A DNA stretch of 64,000 nt from assembly GCF_900637055.1 (NCBI RefSeq), contig NZ_LR134338.1, forward strand, positions 4,739,001 to 4,803,000, given 5' to 3'. The notes beneath the pieces are model-generated. The model made no database searches. It was not told where the DNA came from and saw only the letters and a program-made list of their open reading frames with translations. The position numbers and the translations under genes were made by a program. Each line of letters starts with the position of its first letter. Positions within the stretch are counted from its first letter, which is position 1. This DNA comes from Brevibacillus brevis (GTDB lineage Bacteria > Bacillota > Bacilli > Brevibacillales > Brevibacillaceae). Shown here piece by piece: positions 53,380 through 63,048 of this stretch.

Positions 53380-56300
53380 CAATTTACAGGCATTTCTTTC
53401 CGAATTACGCTGTCAGGCCCCACAATTTCTCGCGCTTGCTCCAAAAATGACTCATCTACGTCTACCCAATTTGCTTCTGGCAGGCGAATTGTCTGTCTTT
53501 TTCCTTCGTAGAAGAGGATAACGGGAATCGTTCCTTTTTTTTCGACAAACAAGCGTGAAAGTCTTTGCAGCGTCGAATCGTGCTCTTGCTCTGCCGATAT
53601 TTTGACAAATAATACGGTCTCAGACTTCGGCTGCGGCAGCGTTTGTGCATCCCAGAAACGGGAAGCCAAGAGTTTGACCATGTCGTCCTGGTGATCGACT
53701 CGCGCTTCTGCCACGATGATTTGTTCCCGCTCGAGCAGTGGCGCATACTTCGCATACACCTGCGGGAAGACGACCAGCTCTACTGGTGCGGTTTTGTCCT
53801 CTAGCGTAATAAACGCCATCGGGTCCCCTTTTTTCGTTTGGATGCGTCTGGCTTCCGTTATCATCCCAAATACTTTTACCGTTTTGTCGCGCGGCACATC
53901 CCCCAATGAAGAGATAACCGCTACTTCCGGGCGACTGGCGACATGGGCAAACTGATCAAGTGGATGACCAGAGATGTATACTCCGATCAAGTCCCGCTCC
54001 TCTTTTAATTGCTGCGTACGTGAGAGCGGCGGTACCTCGGGATATTCTGCCGGTTCGCGCAATGGTGCCGCATCTTCTTCTCCCGCAAATAGATTGAGCT
54101 GGTTGGCGTCTCGCTCGATTCTCTTGCTGTTTGCCTTCCCTACCGCTTCATCCAGCAATAGCAAAAGCTGACTGCGATGTCCTGGCAACGAATCCAGCGC
54201 GCCGCATAAAGTGAGCGACTCTACTACTCTGCGATTGACTAACCGCGCATCCACGCGTGCACAAAAATCAAAGACGTCGCGATACGGTCTGCCTTTGCGC
54301 TCTTTCACGATCGATTCAATGGCACCGTAGCCGACGTTTTTCACTGCGGCCAGACCAAAGCGAATCGCATCCTGCTCCACTGTAAAGTAGGCCAGGCTCT
54401 TATTCACGTCAGGCCCGAGCACGGTAAGCTGCAGTCGCCGCGCTTCTTCCGTGTACTCGGCAATTCTCGTTTGACTGCCAATGGACAACGAAAGCAGCGC
54501 TGCCATGAACGCAAGCGGATAAGTTGCTTTCAAATAAGCCATCTGGTAGGCGATGACTGCATAAGCAACCGAATGAGCTTTGTTGAAGCCGTAATCGGCA
54601 AAGCGCACGATCAAATCGTAGACTTGATTGCCCAGCTCTTCTCCGTAGCCTTGTCGGACACAACCAGCCACGAACTTCTCTCGCTGCTCCGCCAATAGAT
54701 CCCGTTTCTTTTTCCCGACCGCTCGGCGCAAAATATCTGCCTCACCAAGACTGAAGCCTGCGAGTGTCGAGGAAATCTGCATGATTTGCTCCTGATAAAT
54801 CATAAAACCGTGCGTCTCCCGCAAAATCGGCTCGAGAACAGGATGAGCGTACTGTACTTTGCTAGTCCCGTGCTTGGCTGCGATGTACTGCGGGATGATC
54901 TCCATTGGCCCCGGACGATACAATGCCAGAACCGCAATGATGTCATCAAGACTGCTCGGCTTCAAATCTCGCAGCACATTGCGCATACCCGAAGATTCCA
55001 GTTGGAAAATGCCGGTTGTCTCCCCACGGGAGAGCATACGAAACGTTTTCTCATCGTCTGTCGGCAGCTTATCCAGATCAAGCGATATTCCCTGCTCCTG
55101 CAAGTGACGCAACGTCTCCTGAATGATTGTCAAATTGCGCAAGCCGAGGAAGTCCATCTTCAACAGACCGACTTCTTCGAGAATCTCCATCGGATACTGC
55201 GTGAGCGCCAAGCCTTCATTGCCCGTCTGCAATGGAACGTAATTCGTCAGCGGTTCACGCGAAATGACGACACCCGCCGCATGTGTGGAGGCGTGGCGCG
55301 GCAAGCCTTCTACGCCCTTTGCTGTTTCGATCAGTTGTGCTGCCTGTTTGTTTTCCGCGCATAGCTTGCCGATATCCGGGTTGATTTGCATGGCTCGTTC
55401 AAACGTCATGCCTGGCGATTGCGGAATCATTTTGGCGACGCGATCCACGATGCCCAAAGACAAGCCTAACGCCCGCCCAACGTCACGGACTGCTGCACGA
55501 GCCGCCATCGTTCCAAAGGTAATGATCTGGGCGACACGATCATGACCGTACTTGCTCGCTACATAGTGAATGACTTCGTCACGGCGCTCTACGGAAAAAT
55601 CGATATCAATATCGGGCATCGTCACCCGCTCCGGGTTAAGAAAGCGTTCAAAGAGCAACTGAAAGCGCAGCGGATCGACATTCGTGATTTTCAAAACGTA
55701 CGCGACCAGGCTGCCTGCCGCAGATCCGCGTCCAGGTCCAGTCGGTATCCCGTTTTCGTGAGCGTACCGCATGAAATCCCATACGATCAGGAAGTAATCG
55801 GTGAAGCCCGTCCCTGTAATAATCGCCAGCTCGTGATCCAGACGCGCTTGCACCTCTGGCGTAATCTCTCCGTATCGCTCCAGGCAGCCCTTTTCACACA
55901 GTTCACGCAAATACTGTGTCGAATCTAGTCCCTCTGCCAAGGGAAATTCCGGCAAAATATGCGCGCCAAAGGCAAGGTCCAGCTTGCACCTGTCTGCAAC
56001 GGCTACCGTATTCGCTAAGGCCTGGGGAGCAAAGGCAAAGAGCGCTGCCATTTCCTCGGCACTTTTCAGATAGTACTGATCCGTCTCGTAGCGAAAACGG
56101 TTTTCTTCGCCAATCGTCTTGCCTTCTTTAATCGCCAGCAAGATATCATGCTGCTGGTGCTCCTCCCTGTGGATGTAGTGAACGTTGTTCGTCGCAATCA
56201 CCGGAATCCCCGTCTCCTGGCTCAGTTTCACGAGACGAGTATTCAGCCTGCGCTCCACTTCCAGTCCGTGATCAGCCAGTTCCAAATAATAATGCTGTTC

Positions 56301-56798
56301 ACCAAACATTCGCTGATACTGGAGGGCTGCTTCTTTCGCAGCGTCCGCTTCTCCAGCCAGTAACAGCTTGGCTACTTCTCCTTGCTGGCAGCCGCTCAGT
56401 GCAATAAGGCCGTCTGTATGCTTTGCCAACACCTCTTTGTTGAGACGCGGAAGGATGTAGTTGCCGTCTGTATTCGCGATTGTCGCTAGCTTCAGGAGAT
56501 TCCGGTAGCCCGTTTCATTCTCAGCGAGAACGATCAGATGACTAGGCGGCGGTGCATTTCGCACGCGATCTTGAAGATTTCCTTCCATTACGTATATTTC
56601 CATCCCGATAATCGGTTGGATGCCTGCTTCCAGACAAGCTTTATAAAACGGGATCGCCCCGTACAGATTGGCATGGTCTGTCATCGCCAGTGCATGCATG
56701 CCCAATTCGCTGGCTCGCTTCACTAGCGCATCGATACGTGCTGCTCCATCCAGCAGACTGTACTCTGTATGAACATGTAAATGGACAAAGGAGGTCAT
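53370..56798 (-). CDS. dnaE: DNA polymerase III alpha subunit, DnaE type
   Basis: About 1142 residues. Domains in order: N-terminal PHP domain (FVHLHVHTEYSLLDG, AMTDHANLYGAIPFYKAC), C-family polymerase with catalytic Asp residues in VTMPDIDIDFSVERRD, the fingers and DNA-binding region (PGPMEIIPQYIAAKHG, HGFMIYQEQIMQISSTLAGFSLGEADILRRAVGKKK, FNKAHSVAYA), helix-hairpin-helix and OB domain (VKVFGMITEARRIQTKKGDPMAFITLED). DnaE1-type length. In low-GC Firmicutes DnaE extends RNA primers while PolC does bulk synthesis. ATG 56798 follows AGAGGGG. Confidence 0.96.
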   Translation of the reverse strand: MTSFVHLHVHTEYSLLDGAARIDALVKRASELGMHALAMTDHANLYGAIPFYKACLEAGIQPIIGMEIYVMEGNLQDRVRNAPPPSHLIVLAENETGYRNLLKLATIANTDGNYILPRLNKEVLAKHTDGLIALSGCQQGEVAKLLLAGEADAAKEAALQYQRMFGEQHYYLELADHGLEVERRLNTRLVKLSQETGIPVIATNNVHYIHREEHQQHDILLAIKEGKTIGEENRFRYETDQYYLKSAEEMAALFAFAPQALANTVAVADRCKLDLAFGAHILPEFPLAEGLDSTQYLRELCEKGCLERYGEITPEVQARLDHELAIITGTGFTDYFLIVWDFMRYAHENGIPTGPGRGSAAGSLVAYVLKITNVDPLRFQLLFERFLNPERVTMPDIDIDFSVERRDEVIHYVASKYGHDRVAQIITFGTMAARAAVRDVGRALGLSLGIVDRVAKMIPQSPGMTFERAMQINPDIGKLCAENKQAAQLIETAKGVEGLPRHASTHAAGVVISREPLTNYVPLQTGNEGLALTQYPMEILEEVGLLKMDFLGLRNLTIIQETLRHLQEQGISLDLDKLPTDDEKTFRMLSRGETTGIFQLESSGMRNVLRDLKPSSLDDIIAVLALYRPGPMEIIPQYIAAKHGTSKVQYAHPVLEPILRETHGFMIYQEQIMQISSTLAGFSLGEADILRRAVGKKKRDLLAEQREKFVAGCVRQGYGEELGNQVYDLIVRFADYGFNKAHSVAYAVIAYQMAYLKATYPLAFMAALLSLSIGSQTRIAEYTEEARRLQLTVLGPDVNKSLAYFTVEQDAIRFGLAAVKNVGYGAIESIVKERKGRPYRDVFDFCARVDARLVNRRVVESLTLCGALDSLPGHRSQLLLLLDEAVGKANSKRIERDANQLNLFAGEEDAAPLREPAEYPEVPPLSRTQQLKEERDLIGVYISGHPLDQFAHVASRPEVAVISSLGDVPRDKTVKVFGMITEARRIQTKKGDPMAFITLEDKTAPVELVVFPQVYAKYAPLLEREQIIVAEARVDHQDDMVKLLASRFWDAQTLPQPKSETVLFVKISAEQEHDSTLQRLSRLFVEKKGTIPVILFYEGKRQTIRLPEANWVDVDESFLEQAREIVGPDSVIRKEMPVNWGG

Positions 56799-56967
56799 GA
56801 TATTACCCCTCTCAATTTTCACGATTGAAACTTTCTCTCTTACATTATACCGGAAGTATAGCGCATACGGACGTTGAGAACAAATGTTCCCGCTCGTATT
56901 TGACCGTTCTCCCCTGATTTTGGTAGGATGAGTAATACCAGAATGGCTAGAAAGGATGAATCCATCT

Positions 56968-57279
56968 ATGTGGTACGCCTTTTACATGACCGGTGTTCTC
57001 GCTTCCCTAGTAGCCAGTGTCTACTATAGTGTCCATGCTCGCAGACGAGGCATCCATCCGCTTGAATCGCGTATGTTGCTGGGGAAAATGAATGTGTCAT
57101 TGGGTATACTCGTTTCTTTGTTCGGCATCAATCAGTTTACTTTTGATTCTCTCGATACGATCCGCATTGTCGTTGCGTTGATCATGCTGATTGTAGGAGC
57201 TATGAATTTATTTTTGGGAACTCGCAATTATTTCCGTTATCGTACAGCTTGGCAGGCAGAATTGAAAAAAGGGGTATAA
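56968..57279 (+). CDS. ytpI: YtpI-family membrane protein
   Basis: About 103 residues with three membrane helices (about 3-20, 44-60, 68-88) and a basic tail. The pattern GMNxSLGxxxxxxGINQF and ALIMLIVGAMNLFLGTRNYFRYR matches the YtpI family, which lies beside dnaE in B. subtilis. Function unknown. Start uncertain: ATG 56968 has AAAGG at workable distance, while ATG 56956 directly abuts that site. Confidence 0.8.
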   Translation: MWYAFYMTGVLASLVASVYYSVHARRRGIHPLESRMLLGKMNVSLGILVSLFGINQFTFDSLDTIRIVVALIMLIVGAMNLFLGTRNYFRYRTAWQAELKKGV

Positions 57280-57281
57280 AA

Positions 57282-57322
57282 AAAAGGGCATGAGAACAAA
57301 TTTACGTTCCACATGCCTTTTT
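57282..57322 (+). terminator. Terminator of ytpI
   Basis: Stem AAAAGGGCATG/CATGCCTTTT (one bulge) with a T5 tail directly after the gene. Confidence 0.78.
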
Positions 57323-57436
57323 CATTTTGGGGAGAAACATCGCTGGTAATACTTTTCCTCTATTCCCAGCTGTTTATCATACAAACCTGATAGAGCTCTC
57401 GCTATAATGAATTTGTGTGACATTCTATTGCTTCGA

Positions 57437-57470
57437 CAACCTGAGCGGCAGTGCCGAAGGTTGTCTTTTT
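57437..57470 (+). terminator. Orphan plus-strand terminator hairpin
   Basis: Stem GACAACCT/AGGTTGTC followed by T7. It has no plus-strand gene upstream except ytpI, which already has its own terminator. A perfect TATAAT (57403-57408) lies 30 bp upstream but without a good -35. It could end a very short transcript or serve as a second ytpI terminator. Confidence 0.6.
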
Positions 57471-57502
57471 TTCTGTTCCATTCAGAAGGAAACGATTTCC
57501 TG

Positions 57503-58132
57503 CTATTGCAGGTCTTCGGCTTTGGCCCACATTTCCTCCGGGTTCAGCTCATAGATCCCCTCTTCTCGATACATATAATGATTCATGATGAATTCCCGGC
57601 GAATCGTAGCGTAATCCTCGTGGAATTGACGGATGTATTCGTTGATTTCTTGTACCTTGTATTTACGACCTTTTTCTAGCCCTCGAACCATGTATTCAAA
57701 GACGATCAGCTTTTTCTTACGCTGAGACGGGATTTGTTTCAGCTTGCCATCTGGCGTAATGAAGCTGCGAATGACCTGCATCTTTTCCGCTGCCATCTGG
57801 TGCCTCCTCTGAACATGTGGGGTGTCTTGCGCAAAAATGTCCTCTGCTGTCGAATCCTTTGCTTTTTCCATGACGTTCACAATTGCTTGCGACTGGCGTT
57901 TTACATTGGCCTCGTGCAGGTAAAAGTAAATGGTGTTTTTATCGCGACGTTCGTAAACGACACCTGCTTCTCGAAGCTTTGCCATATGGTGGGTAATGGT
58001 CGGAGGTGTCACGCCGAGCTTGCCTGCCAACGCCTGTCCATGCAGGGGACCATTTGCCAAAATCGCGAGAATGCGTACGCGCGTCGGGTCTCCGAGTGCT
58101 TTGTAGAAGGTGACGAGTTGGTCTAATTGCAA
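57503..58132 (-). CDS. ArsR-type HTH regulator with DUF2087 domain
   Basis: 209 residues. The N-terminal ArsR winged helix is YKALGDPTRVRILAILANGPLHGQALAGKLGVTPPTITHHMAKLREAGVVYERRDKN; no metal-binding Cys motif is visible. The C-terminal half carries DUF2087 (PDGKLKQIPSQRKKKLIVFEYMVRGLEKGRKYKVQEINEYIRQFHEDYATIRREFIMNHYMYREEGIYEL). DUF2087 is common in Bacillales regulators of unknown ligand. Single gene, no obvious target beside it. Confidence 0.88.
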   Translation of the reverse strand: MQLDQLVTFYKALGDPTRVRILAILANGPLHGQALAGKLGVTPPTITHHMAKLREAGVVYERRDKNTIYFYLHEANVKRQSQAIVNVMEKAKDSTAEDIFAQDTPHVQRRHQMAAEKMQVIRSFITPDGKLKQIPSQRKKKLIVFEYMVRGLEKGRKYKVQEINEYIRQFHEDYATIRREFIMNHYMYREEGIYELNPEEMWAKAEDLQ

Positions 58133-58248
58133 AATGGGGCACTCCTTTCTTTGTTATCCGTTTCGATTAGATGATGTTCTAATTAGATGATAAGTTGGAT
58201 TTCTTTGTCTGTCAATTCGTAGGAGATAAAACACAAATTCTATATCGT

Positions 58249-58782
58249 TGCTGCTGGTGGCAGCGGAAAAAGGAGAAAACGCTCGAGCTTCTTGGGCCCC
58301 CTGCATGGGGGTCATTCCTGCACGTCTCCGTGGAAAAAGGGAAACCGCGTCCAAAGTAGTCCTCCCATGGAGCATGTTCAGAGGTGGACGCTTAAAGGCG
58401 TGTTTCCCTTTTTCCACTGCGCCTCGGCTGGTGTCCCAAAGAGCCTCGCTTATTTCTCCTTTTTCCTTGAAGCGGCTGTCTGTTTAGTTGTGGCTGGTTT
58501 GTCAGTGAATCAAGATGATATTAACTTCATGCAATAACTTTCAAAATGCTTTTGCCAAAGCTGCGTAGAAGAAGCGCATTTCCAGTCCAAGCGCCTCTGG
58601 AGCCCATCTCAGCGTAGGAATGAATGACGGGGAATTTAAGCTTCACTTATGGAATACTTCCTCGAAACTTCAACGTTTGAAGCGCTCCCGTCATTCATTC
58701 CGGAGCGGACAGTCTTCACCCCTTGCGGGGCGGAGGCCGAAGCGTAGACTGGAAATGCGCTTCTTCTCCCCACTACAGCCAC
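58249..58782. repeat. Diverged composite repeat (A + B)
   Basis: Type A at 58265-58466 has arms GGAAAAAGGAGAAA/TTTCTCCTTTTTCC and inner stem GGAAAAAGGGAAAC/GTTTCCCTTTTTCC. Type B at 58568-58766 has arms GAAGAAGCGCATTTCCAG/CTGGAAATGCGCTTCTTC and inner stem GGAATGAATGACGGG/CCCGTCATTCATTCC. It ends CCCCACTACAGCCAC like the other composites. Sequence differs from the other copies mainly by changes matched on both arms. It fills the gap between the ArsR-type regulator and ytoI. Confidence 0.85.
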
Positions 58783-58798
58783 TTTTCCAAACAAAAAA

Positions 58799-58821
58799 GA
58801 ACAGTCATAAAGAGACTGTTC
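58799..58821 (-). terminator. Terminator of ytoI
   Basis: Stem GAACAGTC/GACTGTTC with T6 on the minus strand, immediately after the ytoI stop. Confidence 0.85.
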
Positions 58822-58823
58822 CT

Positions 58824-60134
58824 TTAACGTTCAATAATTTGCGCAGTAATCATGGCCTGCCCCACGAGCTGTTCGCCGTGGAATACGGATACTTCGACTT
58901 TTCCGAAGCGGCGGCTGATGTCCAATAGGCGCGGCTTTACTTCGATGTGGCTTTCCATCTGGACAGGCTTTAGGAAATAGACGGTGATATTTTCTGGTAC
59001 CATGTCGCCACGACGATGGTGACGCAGCAGGTTACAAGCTGCCTCGACCATGACTGTCGTCATGATTCCGCTGGCAATCGTACCGAGGTGGTTGGTCATT
59101 TGTGGGCTCACATCACCCAAATAGACCATCTCATCTGCTTGTCGCTCCTCACGGAAATGCGACATGATCAGATTTGGGAACGTTTCACTCATCTGTGGTT
59201 GCTTGGCTGTAAATTGCAGCGCTTTTAACACGTCATTGCGGCTTAAGACCCCTACGAGCTTGCGATGGTTGTCTACGACAGGCAACAGCTCGATTCCTTC
59301 CCACACCATGGTGTGCGCAGATGATGCTACGGATACTCGCGGCGAGGTCGTAATCGGGTTCTTCGTCATGACCTTGTCGATCGTCGCGGTTTCCTCATGA
59401 CCGATGATGTCTTTGGAGGTAACAATCCCGATCAAACGCATCTGCTCGTCAACGACGGGGAATCTCGTGTCCTGATACAGCTCCGTATACTGGTGCCACT
59501 TGGCAACAGAATCTGATGTCAATAAGACAGGCGTTTCTGCAAGTGGCTTCAAAATATCCTCTACCATTACGATTTCTTTTTTGATCAGGCGATCGTAAAT
59601 GGCCCGGTTAATCATCGATGCTACCGTAAAGGAGTCGTAGCTGGAGGAGATGATTGGCAGCGCTAAGCGGTCAGCCAGCTGCTTGATTTCCTCGCTTGTA
59701 TCGAATCCCCCGGTAATTAATACAGCAGCCCCTTGCTGCAAAGCGATTTTGTGCGCCTGATAGCGGTTACCGACAATCAAAAGACTCCCGGCATCGATAT
59801 AACGCATCATGGCTTCGAGCTGCATGGCCCCTATTACAAATTTATTCAAGGTCTTGTGTAAGCCTTCACGTCCGGCTTGCACATGACCATCTACGATGTT
59901 CACAACCTCCGCAAAGGTCAAACGTTCAATATTTTCCTTTTGCTTCTTCTCGATTCTCACCGTACCGACACGCTCAATCGTGCTGACGTATCCTTGCGTT
60001 TCCGCTTCCTTGATCGCGCGGTATGCAGTCCCTTCACTCACATCCAGGTCTTTCGCGATCTGCCGCACGGAAATCTTCGAACCGATCGGAAGGCGATCAA
60101 TATGTTGCAAGATTTGTTCATGCTTCGTTGCCAT
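58824..60134 (-). CDS. ytoI: YtoI-type regulator (HTH, DRTGG, CBS pair, hotdog)
   Basis: About 436 residues. Order: N-terminal helix-turn-helix (HIDRLPIGSKISVRQIAKDLDVSEGTAYRAIKEAETQGYVSTI), DRTGG-like domain (about 85-190, AMQLEAMMRYIDAGSLLIVGNRYQAHKIALQQGAAVLITGG), CBS pair (about 190-310, DILKPLAETPVLLTSDSVAKWHQ; VMTKNPITTSPRVSVASSAHTM; ELLPVVDNHRKLVGVLSRNDVLKAL), then a hotdog thioesterase-like domain (about 330-436). CBS domains usually bind adenine nucleotides; target and substrate are unknown. ATG 60134 follows AAGGGGG. Length matches B. subtilis YtoI. Confidence 0.9.
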   Translation of the reverse strand: MATKHEQILQHIDRLPIGSKISVRQIAKDLDVSEGTAYRAIKEAETQGYVSTIERVGTVRIEKKQKENIERLTFAEVVNIVDGHVQAGREGLHKTLNKFVIGAMQLEAMMRYIDAGSLLIVGNRYQAHKIALQQGAAVLITGGFDTSEEIKQLADRLALPIISSSYDSFTVASMINRAIYDRLIKKEIVMVEDILKPLAETPVLLTSDSVAKWHQYTELYQDTRFPVVDEQMRLIGIVTSKDIIGHEETATIDKVMTKNPITTSPRVSVASSAHTMVWEGIELLPVVDNHRKLVGVLSRNDVLKALQFTAKQPQMSETFPNLIMSHFREERQADEMVYLGDVSPQMTNHLGTIASGIMTTVMVEAACNLLRHHRRGDMVPENITVYFLKPVQMESHIEVKPRLLDISRRFGKVEVSVFHGEQLVGQAMITAQIIER

Positions 60135-60221
60135 ATTGCTATTCCCCCTTCCTTTTCTCCCACCCGTTCCATGTACGTGCGCTCCTTCGACCAATATACC
60201 CGAAGGCGGGGCAAAAAAAAA

Positions 60222-60244
60222 GGGTAGCTTTTTCGAAAGCTACC
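60222..60244 (-). terminator. Terminator of yheB
   Basis: Perfect stem GGTAGCTTT/AAAGCTACC on the minus strand, followed by T9, about 100 bp downstream of yheB. Confidence 0.85.
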
Positions 60245-60348
60245 GACCAGAAAGTATATCATTAAGGGGGTTTTCATCGTGCTTTTATCTTACCCAAGGA
60301 ATATTACAGGATTATTACAGCACAGTTACAGTTTCTTTTCAGTTTTGT

Positions 60349-61506
60349 TTAACTGACCAAATTTGCCAATAAACCTTGGACAAGCCCAATAATCCCGCCA
60401 AGGATAAATCCGAGAACGGTAATCATCCGGAATTCCTTTCCTGAGATCCCGACTACCATCTCTTCAATTCTTTCAATCGGGAAACCCTCAACTTGCCGGG
60501 TAACAATATCCCGAATGGCCAGGCGCGAAAATATTCTCTCTATGTTTTGTTGCAGCGTGTCCACCATCCACTTTGCCAAACGAGGAACGAGTTCCGTTGT
60601 CACTGTCTCGGAAATAGGCGCTGTCAAACGAGACAGAGGCTCGTCCACGATGCGCAGGCTTTGCTCCTCCAGCTTGGCAAAAAGCTTCCGCGCCCAATCG
60701 TCCACTTGATCTCGCCCAATCCAGGCAACCACTTCGCCCACATTTTTGTCCAAGAGCTTGTCCGCTTCCTTATGCAAAAAGTAGTGCACGCGTTCCGAAA
60801 GCTCTCTGCTTTGCAAAAGCTCATCGAGATACGGGAGAATCTTGCCCAAAATCTTGTCATCCCCAAGAAACATCCCAACCAAGCCACCAAACATGCCTCC
60901 GCCTCCACCGAGCAATCCGCGAACCATATTTTGCAAGGTCTGCTGGCCTTCCGGGGAATGTAAATATTCGCGGAAACGTTTCAAGAGCAGTTCGCTCACA
61001 CTGCCAAGCGCAGCATCCAGACGCTCGCGTCCGTTGTCCGTTACCAACTCTCGCAGTTTTTTCTCTTCATATTGTGCCAGCACCTGTTCGACAAAGGTAC
61101 CCCATTTCGCCTCGATAGGCGCGCGGACACTCTCACTCCACGTTCCGTCTTCACGAAACAGCTGTGGCATCACCGTAAGCAATGCTTGGCGTAGACTGCG
61201 CTCATCTGTCATCCAGTCGCGAGCAATGGTGTTCATCCATCCCGTCAGCGTGCTCTCCAAACCACTCTGGTTCAGCGCACGCTTGACCCCCTCTGTCGTC
61301 AGCAAATGTTCTTCGACGAGTCTGCCCATTTGTATCGCGATATCGTCCCGTCTTCTCGGAATCAATCCCGGGGTAAAAGGCACTTTCCACCTGCCTATAT
61401 ACCACGGTTTTACTGGTTTAAACAGCATTCGGATGGCTAACTCATTCGTCACTCCACCGATGACTGAGCCTACTGCAATGTTCACTAATAGTATCCAAGC
61501 GTTCAT
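60349..61506 (-). CDS. yheB: DUF445-family membrane protein (YheB-like)
   Basis: About 385 residues with one helix at each end (WILLVNIAVGSVIGGVTNELAIRML and MITVLGFILGGIIGLVQGLLANLV) and a long soluble helical middle. The ends match DUF445/YheB: NELAIRMLFKPVKPWYIGRWKVPFTPGLIPRRRDDIAIQMGRLVEEHLLT. Function unknown. Adjacency to yheC/yheD, divergent here, repeats the yheB-yheC-yheD cluster of B. subtilis. The ATG at 61506 fits family length, with AGGATTT upstream. Confidence 0.88.
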   Translation of the reverse strand: MNAWILLVNIAVGSVIGGVTNELAIRMLFKPVKPWYIGRWKVPFTPGLIPRRRDDIAIQMGRLVEEHLLTTEGVKRALNQSGLESTLTGWMNTIARDWMTDERSLRQALLTVMPQLFREDGTWSESVRAPIEAKWGTFVEQVLAQYEEKKLRELVTDNGRERLDAALGSVSELLLKRFREYLHSPEGQQTLQNMVRGLLGGGGGMFGGLVGMFLGDDKILGKILPYLDELLQSRELSERVHYFLHKEADKLLDKNVGEVVAWIGRDQVDDWARKLFAKLEEQSLRIVDEPLSRLTAPISETVTTELVPRLAKWMVDTLQQNIERIFSRLAIRDIVTRQVEGFPIERIEEMVVGISGKEFRMITVLGFILGGIIGLVQGLLANLVS

Positions 61507-61597
61507 AAATCCTAACAACCTCTCTTCTCTACATGGCACCAAACGTTTTGGATGCTCATACCATAGACTAACTTTGCCTGATGGGAAGGGGATACTC

Positions 61598-63043
61598 ATG
61601 TCCTACGTTCCAACAATCGTTGTCGAAAACGAGATAATATCGGAAGTAGACCTTTACCTGCCCCAGGCGCACTTGCGCAAATGGAATCTTTCAACACCGT
61701 CCACCATTGCGGTCCAATTTGGGAGCAAATCCGTTTCCGCACGCGTAGGCGGTTGGGAACGGGGAGGCAAAACCTCGGGTAAAACCTTCATACGACCATC
61801 TGTAGCTCAATCGCTACATCTGCCCAGGGGCGTTCCACTCTTAGTCCGTTATGATGCGAGTCAGAAAACAATTGTTTTCGGACCGTATGTAGGTGTTCTT
61901 GTTTCGAGCTACAATGCAGCGTTCTCGCAAGCACCGTTTGGACACCTAAACTCATTCTTCCAGGAGATGTCTGATATCACCCGTAAACGCGGAGGGATCC
62001 TTTGCGCATTTCGGCTTCAGGATGTCAACTGGGATGCAGGAATCGTACGCGGCCTCGTAAGAAGAGGAGGCGTCTGGAGACAAACCGTACTGCCGCTTCC
62101 ACAATGCATTTACAACCGGCTCATATCCCGCCAACGCGAACGAAGTGAACAGATGGCCAACTGGGTTCAACGCTGCAAGGACGCTTCCATTCCCTTTTTT
62201 AACGAGCGTTTTTTGAATAAGTGGCATGTACACGCCGCTCTCGAGAATCAACCGACAGCCTCCGAACATCTTCCCAGCATGGTTCGCTATCTGAAGCAAG
62301 AAGACCTGCGGCAAATGCTATCTACCTATCGCACCGTTTATGCAAAACCAGCTAACGGCAGCATGGGGCGCGGGATCATTCGAGTTCGCAGTTCACCCGA
62401 AGGATACCGGCTCGCGTTCCCCGGAGGATTGCGCAAATCATTTACTAGCATTCAAGGCTTACATCAGTATTTGCAAAAAAGGACAAAAGGCACATCCTAT
62501 TTGCTGCAGCAAGGGTTACCGTTAATCGGCATCCAAGGACGACCGACAGATTTTCGTGTATTGGTACAAAAAGACCGAAAAGGCGAATGGTCCGTCACTT
62601 CCATGGTAGCTCGCCTGGGATTAAACCGCATTGTTTCCAATATATCCAGAGGCGGGCAGATGATGACTCCCCTTCAGGCCCTGCGAGTTTGTGGACCGCG
62701 GGAGGGGGCAATTCGACCATCCCCTCAAACGTTACGCGCAGTAGCACTTAAGCTCGCGATCCTTTTAGAGGAATCACTGCCAGGGCAGTACGCAGAATTC
62801 GGAATTGATCTGGGAGTCGATGTCCATGGACGGGTGTGGCTATTGGAGGTCAACAGCAAGCCATCCAAGTCAGCCAAAACTGTTCCATTGCCTGAGGGTG
62901 CCGAAGAGCTGCCTCGGCGTGCTCGCCCTTCTGTCATTCGCATGCTGGATTATTCCGCCTTTCTAAGTGGTTTTCCCCGAACCATTCAACCACAAAAGAC
63001 GATAAAAAGAAGACCGAAGCGCAACAAAAACAGGCGAAGGTGA
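61598..63043 (+). CDS. YheC/YheD-family ATP-grasp protein
   Basis: 481 residues. An N-terminal region of about 120 residues (TIVVENEIISEVDLYLPQAHL...GPYVGVLVS) is followed by an ATP-grasp core: VYAKPANGSMGRGIIRVRS, LLQQGLPLIGIQGRPTDFRVLVQKDRKGEW and the metal-binding region YAEFGIDLGVDVHGRVWLLEVNSKPSK. The family is called endospore-coat-associated YheC/D. GGAAGGGGA precedes ATG 61598; a longer in-frame extension reads through yheB in antisense and is not coding. Product and substrates are unknown. Confidence 0.9.
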   Translation: MSYVPTIVVENEIISEVDLYLPQAHLRKWNLSTPSTIAVQFGSKSVSARVGGWERGGKTSGKTFIRPSVAQSLHLPRGVPLLVRYDASQKTIVFGPYVGVLVSSYNAAFSQAPFGHLNSFFQEMSDITRKRGGILCAFRLQDVNWDAGIVRGLVRRGGVWRQTVLPLPQCIYNRLISRQRERSEQMANWVQRCKDASIPFFNERFLNKWHVHAALENQPTASEHLPSMVRYLKQEDLRQMLSTYRTVYAKPANGSMGRGIIRVRSSPEGYRLAFPGGLRKSFTSIQGLHQYLQKRTKGTSYLLQQGLPLIGIQGRPTDFRVLVQKDRKGEWSVTSMVARLGLNRIVSNISRGGQMMTPLQALRVCGPREGAIRPSPQTLRAVALKLAILLEESLPGQYAEFGIDLGVDVHGRVWLLEVNSKPSKSAKTVPLPEGAEELPRRARPSVIRMLDYSAFLSGFPRTIQPQKTIKRRPKRNKNRRR

Positions 63044-63048
63044 CCTAC

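Noticed and set aside
60842-61597. Upstream extension of the first YheC/YheD gene
   Set aside because: Antisense to yheB; the gene's own ribosome site and conserved start lie at 61598.
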